Of a stretch of 64,000 bases of DNA, positions 45,442 to 64,000 are shown piece by piece. Source of the stretch: Hexactinellida sp. DTS-2022 (lineage: Eukaryota; Porifera; Hexactinellida); assembly GCA_028753945.1 (NCBI GenBank), contig JAPNXP010000004.1, forward strand, positions 4,650,001-4,714,000, written 5' to 3'. Under the pieces are notes generated by a model, which was given only the letters and a program-made list of their open reading frames with translations, had not been told where the DNA came from and ran no database searches. Positions within the stretch are counted from its first letter, which is position 1, and every line of letters begins with the position of its first letter. The translations under genes were made by a program, and so were the position numbers.

Positions 45442-47275
45442 CTGACAGATAATCTCATCGATGCAGGACAGACTCTATTAAAATGCTTCCCTCAAATTGG
45501 AGGTTTACAGAGCACATCCTTAGGAGAAACATTGGCGTTTCAGATTCAGAGAGGGGAGTTCGTACAGGTGTTGAATGTAGCTGGAAATCACTGGACTACA
45601 GTTTCAACGTCTACGACAGCATTCGCAGTCGCATAGTTTCTACCCGCACTAGGGATCAGATTGCTGCGATACTGTTCTCCCAGCGGAAGAAAATAACCCT
45701 CACTATCCCAGCAGTTCAGGAACAACGTGGGAGTAGCGACTGTGGCCTCTTCGCTCTGGCATATGCCACATGATGTCATCTCTATGCAGCGGAGATCATC
45801 CAGCATGCAGCACAAGTGAACTATGTTCAGCATATGTTCCGAAACCATCTCCTTACTTGCCTCCAGAGAAGGCAGATTCCCCCGTTCCCAAGTACAACAA
45901 GGCCGAGGAAGCTGCTAAAGTCTTGTGCACAAGTATCATATAATATTTTATGTATTAGCTGACTACCTGAGGGCGGCAGGATGGTCCAATGCGATCAGTG
46001 CATGGAGTGGTATTATCAGTGCGTCACCATCCCTCTGCACATTTGGAGTGAAGCTGCGAATCCCAATGGTGCTGCAGTGAATGTTCAATCGACATTGAAT
46101 ACCTAAATCTACCTAATCTACCTAAGTGAATTTTTAGACTAATGAACCAATATTATAGTTCGTTCTATAGCCTTTTCCTATCTTATTTATAATTATAACT
46201 TGTTATACTTATTTGCTTGATGGGACCAAAATGCATGAAATATTGGTCCCCCGGAGCAATTTTTCAGTGACAAGCCTCTGGTATGTCGCTTGGCTATTAC
46301 AAAGACCGAATGCCATACGTGATACGATTCATCTCGTAATGTTCCCGGGGTGTGGAAAAAGCAGTCTTGCATTTATCCTCTTCTTCTAATTCAACACACC
46401 AATAAGCGTTTGGGGCGTCGAGAAGAGTAAAGAGCCTTTTATTATGCATCCTGTCCAAAATATCTTTGGGATTCGGCATAGGGTATGCGTCCTTGGTAGT
46501 AACACTATTCAAGCCGCGGTAATCTACAACAAATATTGTGTTCGATCTTTCTTTGAGACCAGAATTACACGACTACACCATGGAGAGTTCGACGTCCGGC
46601 AAATACCATTTGCGAGCATGTCTTCAACCTGCTTGTTGATTTCTCTCTCCATGACCGGTGATACCCTACGAACAGATTGTTTCACTGGATAAGAGCCCCA
46701 AGTATCGATTCTATGTTTCGTCATCGATGTAATGGCTGTTTCTATGGGTTTTCAGCGAATACACAGGAATATTCAGCTAAGAGTTCGTTGAGTTTTCTCT
46801 TTGGCAACGGTCTAGGACTCTAGGTCGCTCTTAACTATCGTTGGAGTAAACAAACAGCGACTTCTAAACATGCGATTTCTGCCCTAGAAAGCGGGTCTCC
46901 CCCTCGACAGCCGCTTGGGAATCCTTCCAAATATTTCCGAGCCTAACCCTATCCGTAGCCCAATCAAACTCCGTGGATCGGAATTTCCTCAATAGGTCGC
47001 GTCCCAGAATCCTAGTTGTTCCAGTATCGCTGAGAACTTCAAATGTATGATGCGCAACCTGCCCATCTCCAAGATCCAAAGTTAAATTGATACTCCCAAC
47101 AACTCCCACAGGTTTTTCCGACAAACCATACACTTGGCTGGCTCGATTCTCCACGAGGGGTTCAGTCCTAAATCGCATATGGTGTTGTAGTCAATTACGG
47201 AGGGACCAGCACCAGAGTCCAGGATTGCAGTTATCGATTTTCCATTTAACCTCACAGGTAGGAGAACGGAAAGTT

Positions 47276-47449
47276 ATGTACATATATATCGGCGCCCGAA
47301 GTTCAAGATCTTCCTACTACTTTTCGCGCCTCCCCTGTTTAGACATTCCTTTAAAAGTTTAAAAATGATATAACTAAGAAGTTTAATCGGAAGAAATAAC
47401 ATAACATAAGAGTAAGCTAAATATACTACTGGTTAATCTGGTAAATAAT
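47276..47449. other. Short junction, no feature
   Basis: AT-rich sequence between the Gypsy protease and the NHL pseudogene. Nothing recognisable apart from ggcgcccgaagt near 47291. Confidence 0.3.
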
Positions 47450-48235
47450 TTATTATATTTACATTTGTGATGGAGGCAATAATCGTGTACAAGTTTATAA
47501 TAAATCATTTGAATTTGTATTCCAATTCAGTGATAGGATGAACGCACCATCTCGTATTTGCATCAAACAGAACAAGGCATATGTCACACAGTATAGCTCT
47601 CACTGCCTCTATGTATATTCTACAGAAGGGAAATATCTTAATTCAGTTGGAGAGAAAGGAAAGAATGAATTAGAGTTTGACGAACCAAGAGGACTTGATA
47701 TTTCCACTGACAAACATAGAATATATATAGCTGAACATCAAAATGATAGAATTCAGTGTTTGAATTTAAATCTCAAATTCAACTCTTTGATATTTACGGA
47801 GCTTTGGATGTCAAACTAACTTCTAATGAGATTGTAGTATTGTCTGATCGTAATCCCTGTGTGTCTCTATACACTCATTCTCATCAATTGATTCGTGAGA
47901 TGATTGGTGAAAGTAGTCCAGTTGTTAAGGCTAAGTTCCTTCTGGAAATGAAAACACTAATTATCTTCCTTAGTTTGTATTCTATTTACTCTCTTTATTA
48001 TCTATCATTTAATTAAACCTTTTTCTATCATTCTTTATCAATCCTTGAATATTCTCATTACTGACATGGGTAGGCATTGTGTTTCTTTCTTCTCTTTTGA
48101 AGGAGAGTTGATCCACAGATTCTGTAGAGAAGGAGAGAAGAGAGAAGGATTTATAGAACTCGATGGTATAACAATTGACTATCAAAAAAGGATACTAGTT
48201 GTACTCAGAACCCATGCCATTGTCTGCTGAAATTC
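47450..48235 (+). pseudogene. NHL-repeat gene, truncated and frameshifted
   Basis: Starts inside a blade (IYICDGGNNRVQVYNKSFEF) and follows the protein of 11252-12499 blade by blade to LIHRFCREGEKREGF and a TGA near 48230. The coiled-coil half is missing. A deletion or frameshift near 47790 and an inserted or diverged stretch at 47930-48040 break the frame. Confidence 0.8.
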
Positions 48236-48329
48236 TAATTTCTAAATCATTCAATCTTCAATATTTCTCTTTCCTTCTTTTGTTTTTCACCTCGAATTCA
48301 ATCTCTTCAATTTAAATGAATAATCTCAG

Positions 48330-48560
48330 ATCTCACGAATCAATTGGTGAGAATATGTGTATAGAGACACACAGGGATTACGAAAAGACAATACTACTAC
48401 AATCGCATTAGAAGACAGTTTGACATCTTTAGCTCCATAAATATTAAAGAGTTGAATTTGAGATTGAAATTCAATCATTTAATTCTATCATTTTCATATT
48501 CAGCTATATACATTCTATCTCTGTCAGTGGAAATATCAAGTCCTTTTGGTTTAAACACAA
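48330..48560 (-). pseudogene. Inverted NHL-gene fragment
   Basis: The minus strand matches nucleotides of the NHL family (reverse of ctcatcaattgattcgtgag, tagctgaatatgaaaatg). It is short, stop-containing, and lies head-on to the copy at 47450-48235. The pair forms an inverted duplication. Confidence 0.7.
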
Positions 48561-48786
48561 TTGTTATAGTATTTGTTTATTCTAGGCTCTATTATATGAC
48601 AAAAATTAATTTAATTTTAATTTGTTTACCTCCCGACTATAATTATTGTTATATCCATTATTCTATTAAATTATTCACCTACATTTCTAAGTAATATCAA
48701 ACAATTAAGATGGGGACTAGCCATACTTTTGCCTACAGCAGTGCTAATTGTTAAAAAGTAAAAACCAAGGAGACTTACTTCAACTA

Positions 48787-48895
48787 CAGTATCCTCCGCT
48801 TAGCGCTTAATAGAGCCACCGCTTAATAGATTTCTCCGCTTAATCGGGTCAAAGCAACCTGGTCCCGAGGTGACTCTATTACGCGGAGTCTACTG
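48787..48895. mobile_element. TA-flanked MITE just upstream of DHX16 exon
   Basis: The ends cagtatcctccgc and gcggagtctactg are flanked by TA. It is the same family as 10772-10938 and lies 38 bp before the first recognised DHX16 coding base. Confidence 0.75.
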
Positions 48896-48933
48896 TATTT
48901 ACTACGCTCCCTAGTGCTCACTGCTGCACAGCT

Positions 48934-61037
<12,104 letters not shown>

Positions 61038-61860
61038 ATCAAAGAAGGTAGCATTGGGCCGTAATCTTGTTTATGTCCTCCCAGTCAGCAGTTCCCAAGC
61101 AATCAACGTACTTTGGCAAAATGAGTTGGGCTTTCAGGCTTGGCAGAGGTTTCAGCAATCGATCCTCATTTACTGATTAGGTGGTCGATGCAGGCCCGTT
61201 GAGTATACCTAGGGCTTCTTAATAAATGAGATTCAGCCCCCCTCTTATTACTTTCTGGCTACAGGCCTGGATCGATGAAAGTGAGGAACATGTTCAATCG
61301 CCAATATTCGCACTCTGACGGTTAGCTCTATGCTGCTGCCACTCAATTGAATAAGTGGAGCACTTGGAACAACATTGTATTCTTCTCCCAACTCACATGC
61401 CGATTTTCTAAGCTTCCGATAAGTATCATCGTAACGTTTGACTCGCAACATGGAAACAATTAATTTAGAATGATCACTGGCTCTTACAAGTTCACAATCG
61501 ACAGCTTGGAGTCTCTCACTCGACCAGTGGTCTGTTGTGAGACTCAATCAGCTATGAAAAGGCAATAAGGAAGTCAGTCTTCGTTATTGCGTTGGCCAAT
61601 GCAGTTCTTACAGAAGTGTCATAATCCGACTGCAATGCGACGAGAGAATCGTATTTTGGCTGGAAACATGTACGATATAAGATGTACTGACCATCTTGTT
61701 GGACCTTAGGCAGGGAAAGGTTTGCAGCGTTGCCCATTTAGACCTCTAGGCGTTTTGGTTATGAATTGTAACAATTTTTGTGCCGTGTCATACATGTTCT
61801 GTACAGGTTTAACCTTGCATAAAGAGCCTATGGCGAGATTCAACGAATGGCTTTACACAG

Positions 61861-62186
61861 CAGGGTTCCGCAAACTTTCATTTATATCAGGCCACATAAT
61901 CTTTACAAAATTTTCCTCAGGCCGCAAACAATATCGAGAAATTTTTCGAAATTTCTAACAAAACTATTATGTTGTTGTAATACTAGAACTATACTAATTT
62001 ATAAGCAAAAAGTGCATAAAGGACTCTAATCAAAAGGTAATAATCAGGTGTATATGTGTACAGGACAGATGAAAATTAGAAATGTCTCTCAGGCCAAACA
62101 TTATACAAATTTCCATTGGGCTATCAGGCTACACATAAGGTTGTTTCAGGCCGCATGCGGCCTGAAAAACCTAGTTTTCGGAACCC
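61861..62186. mobile_element. hAT-type insert abutting the second MITE
   Basis: The ends agggttccgcaaactttcat and gttttcggaaccct are inverted. It is bordered by tttacaca (left) and tttacagt (right), an imperfect 8-bp duplication. A perfect small palindrome, caggccgcatgcggcctg, lies at 62147-62164. Confidence 0.6.
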
Positions 62187-62194
62187 TTTACAGT

Positions 62195-63030
62195 CAGGGC
62201 CGGCTTTAGGCACACGCAACACAAGCAATCGCGTGGGGCGCCATGATTTAGGGGGCGAAAAATTGAGGTCATTTTGTGGAAACTGAATTGAACTGCAATG
62301 TTTGGATCCCCATTCTAGTTCTGTTTTATTGCTTTTGAGTAACAATAGCTGTGATTAATTTGTTATTTTCAGAAATTGTTCTTTAAATTTTACAACCTTG
62401 ATCAATTTAACATTACTAGCATTGTCCAATAAAAGAGTTAGACAAGTCAAATTCTGACGTTTCACTGACTATTATACCTACTATAGTACCCAAATTATTA
62501 GAACTATTGACTAGATTCATCTTCATATTAGTAATTAATTATTAATTATCTATTAGGCCAATGTTAATGGTAACATTGTTTCAGCTCCACACGGAGTCTA
62601 TCTGAGGATGCGGGAGGGCGGTATATCATTATCATTATCTCATTATTTGATGACGACATAGGTTAATAATTATCTGAGCAAATTTTCCAATTTGTGAGTG
62701 CTTATTAATAAAATACGCAATCGCTGGGTAATAATGATTTTAATTGTTTCTAATTTTGTTAATAACTAATTATGGCTATTTTAATGTGTTTTAATAGTTA
62801 ACCCTACCATAAAATTGGCAACGAACAGTGGCCTTACTTTGAAATGTAGGTATAGTAATGGAAATAATGATTATAATGACAATATTCGTGCGGGAGTGAT
62901 ACCCTACGCGGGCGGTGGAGCTGAAACAAGATTCCAACTAATAGTGGCCTTAAATTAGTATTTGATGGAAAACGCGGGGCGCCAAGATACCTTTTTGCGT
63001 GGGGCGCCGAAAGAGCTAAAGTCGGCACTG
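62195..63030. mobile_element. hAT non-autonomous element (836 bp)
   Basis: The ends cagggccggctttag and ctaaagtcggcactg are inverted. Exact 8-bp duplication TTTACAGT lies at 62187-62194 and 63031-63038. On the coding strand the duplication reads ACTGTAAA and falls in the YIHCK motif of the surrounding transposase pseudogene. Confidence 0.88.
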
Positions 63031-63880
63031 TTTACAGTGAATGTACGTTGCATTCTTGTATGGTTCCTGGATTTTGCCTTGAACGCCTCGAATGTGAACA
63101 CTCATGTTTGGCACCATCAGTTCTTGGCCAACAACTTTCCAATGTTTTTAATGACAGAGCAATAATGCAGAAAGCCAACAAAGTGCTCTCCAACAACATA
63201 ATCGTAGGCTGCATTAACGAACACACACAGCAAATTGTTCTTTTTACTGACTTCCTCTGATTCATCAACCAGCACACTAATAAATACGATTACTTCTTTG
63301 GCCTTCTCGCGATGTGTGCTGTGATGTGGTTTCCACAGAGTTCTATTAATTCGTTCTGTTTCCTGTTAATAATATGACATCTGTTTCACCGCGAAAGTAA
63401 ATCAGAGCATTGAATGTTTCACTGGTGTCGGTCTACCTCGCAGAGGCAGATTTTGTCGTCCGCAAATAATAAAAGTATAAATAATCTATAATAATTCCTG
63501 CTTGTTACGCTCCACTTTTTCCTTGTATGCTTTCGAAAGCTTTCTGCAATACGTCTTGTTTCCTCTGACACACTGGTGAAATATGTCTACTGATATGCAG
63601 CAGTCAAGTGAACCGAATGGATATGAGATTACTCCAGTCTGTGATAGGTTTTTGAACAAGCCCACCAGAGACAACTATACATACCGATCAATAGAGACCA
63701 TCTTTAGAATGGCTGTAAGATATCGTGTGATACTGTTCATCACAAATACTTTGTCAGTCACAAGTCGTTTTTTCTTTCCAATCAGTTTCAGTGGTGCTTT
63801 CCATCCTCTCGGCGATTTGAATTTCGATGGATGGATATTTTCAAAGAATCAGTTGGAGAATGAATATCAAATATTTTGAC

Positions 63881-64000
63881 GCTTCCATGCCAATGTCTAC
63901 AAACTCGGAATTATCACTGGCCGAGAGGTCCCGTTGCTATACACCTGCATTCTCTGTCTACTTGCAAAGACGATTACTAGAACTCGGTTGGCCTGTATAG
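63881..64000. other. Window end, nothing recognised
   Basis: Short non-coding-looking stretch, perhaps the upstream end of the hAT pseudogene. Confidence 0.3.

Larger units (their letters stand above)
44815..46085 (+). pseudogene. Broken ULP1-like protease + PHD-type finger gene
   Basis: Removing the two nested MITEs reconnects an N-terminal part (KYWLVEELKLHEANIQYLSG) with the ULP1 start LTDNLIDAGQ; the codon before it is a stop, probably from TGG. GGLQST, GNHWTTVST, NVYDS and SSDCGLFALAYAT then follow, the last two in a shifted frame. The C-terminus has QCDQCMEWYYQC near 45985, a PHD-like finger. Domain order matches the last two-thirds of the KDZ-borne protein at 19946-21879, so the two elements carry related proteases. 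It is dead through frameshifts, stops and insertions. Confidence 0.75.
44390..46272. mobile_element. Ginger-like element coding for a ULP1-PHD protein (1883 bp)
   Basis: The ends TGTCACGGA and (inverted) TGTCACTGA are flanked by AGCC at 44386-44389 and 46273-46276. Deleting the element with one AGCC restores the Gypsy frame YQRLIDDSLRG. TGT-starting ends with 4-bp duplications are known for Ginger elements, some of which encode ULP1, PHD or OTU domains. No integrase core is left here. Two hAT MITEs are nested inside. A related terminus (tgtcacgaaatatttggtcc) is seen near 49549 in a DHX16 intron. Confidence 0.75.
44275..47275 (-). pseudogene. Second Gypsy remnant (protease-RT), split by a transposon
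   Basis: On the minus strand a retropepsin active site LDSGAGPS lies near 47230, followed by ILGRDLLRKF (~46990). RT blocks follow: KDAYPMPNPKDILDRM (~46480), TLLDAPNAYWCVELEEEDKCKTAF (~46400), and FGLCNSQATYQRL ending at 46273. The frame continues at 44389 with IDDSLRG and YIDDICIH. Several frameshifts and stops are present. The gap is exactly the element 44390-46272 plus one AGCC. Confidence 0.8.
61038..63880 (-). pseudogene. hAT (DUF4371/ZMYM-type) transposase pseudogene with two inserts
   Basis: Minus strand, N-terminus at the right. Recognisable blocks are: a weak TTF-zinc-finger-side region (~63880-63690), GNKTYCRKLSKAYKEK (~63550), EEVSKKNNLLCVFV (~63250), NMSVHIRGVQGKIQEPYKN (~63110), and ATYIHC up to 63031. 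After the inserts the reading continues SLCKVKPVQNMYDTAQKLLQF (~61815). Then comes DHWSSERLQAVD (~61530) with a following helical region to about 61250, and KPLPSLKAQLILPKYVD (~61130). Frameshifts and stops are frequent. The family is cut-and-paste transposase. It lies in the last intron of DHX16 or beyond it. Confidence 0.75.

Noticed and set aside
63583-63879. 98-codon plus-strand frame
   Set aside because: Lies opposite the N-terminal part of the minus-strand hAT pseudogene and shows no domain of its own.

Overview
The window is nuclear DNA of a metazoan, most likely a non-bilaterian invertebrate. A sponge is my best guess, with low confidence. Evidence: AT-rich background, spliceosomal introns of about 60-100 bp in the transposon genes against one of about 8.5 kb in a host gene, a DHX16/Prp2 spliceosomal helicase, coiled-coil/NHL-repeat proteins in several copies, a NACHT (NLR-type) gene, and very dense, nested DNA transposons.

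Layout. 0-6.4 kb: end of an NHL gene, a 930-bp near-perfect palindrome, and a decayed Gypsy element holding an insert whose ends begin CACAGTG with a 5-bp target duplication. 6.7-10.3 kb: a repeat invaded by a FLYWCH-type Mutator-like element, itself invaded by a Tc1/mariner deletion derivative and a hAT MITE. 11.2-12.5 kb: an intact NHL gene. 12.9-16.5 kb: Helitron-like and MITE debris. 16.5-23.5 kb: a NACHT gene split by an apparently intact 5.25-kb KDZ-superfamily transposon. 25.6-31.3 kb: a 5.75-kb foldback Mutator-like element with a transposase-OTU gene preceded by a 2A-like motif. 34.3-35.5 kb: an orphan seven-helix membrane protein gene. 36-43 kb: repeated 1-1.5 kb modules with palindromic MITEs. 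44.3-47.3 kb: a second Gypsy remnant split by an element coding for a ULP1-protease/PHD protein, which itself holds two hAT MITEs. 47.4-48.6 kb: broken NHL copies. 48.9-60.3 kb: the first four recognised exons of DHX16, with TA-flanked MITEs in the introns. 61-64 kb: a hAT (DUF4371) transposase pseudogene carrying two hAT-type inserts.

Most notable system: the KDZ element at 16863-22117. It carries two convergent, spliced, apparently intact genes. One is a KDZ transposase of about 810 aa. The other joins, in one 522-aa polypeptide, an NRF1/Ewg-like DNA-binding domain, a C48 (ULP1-like) protease domain and a PHD finger. Both ends carry arrays of the palindrome CCGCATGCGG (6 and 5 copies) at exactly 21-bp spacing. 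The palindrome contains CGCATGCG, the core of the published NRF1 recognition palindrome. The simplest reading is that the element encodes a captured or shared NRF1-type domain that binds its own ends and promoters. That reading is inference. The domains, arrays and target duplication are visible in the sequence.

A second theme is terminal arrays. Four DNA elements from three superfamilies (KDZ, Tc1/mariner, two Mutator-like) have ends built of tandem repeats, two of them phased at exactly 21 bp.
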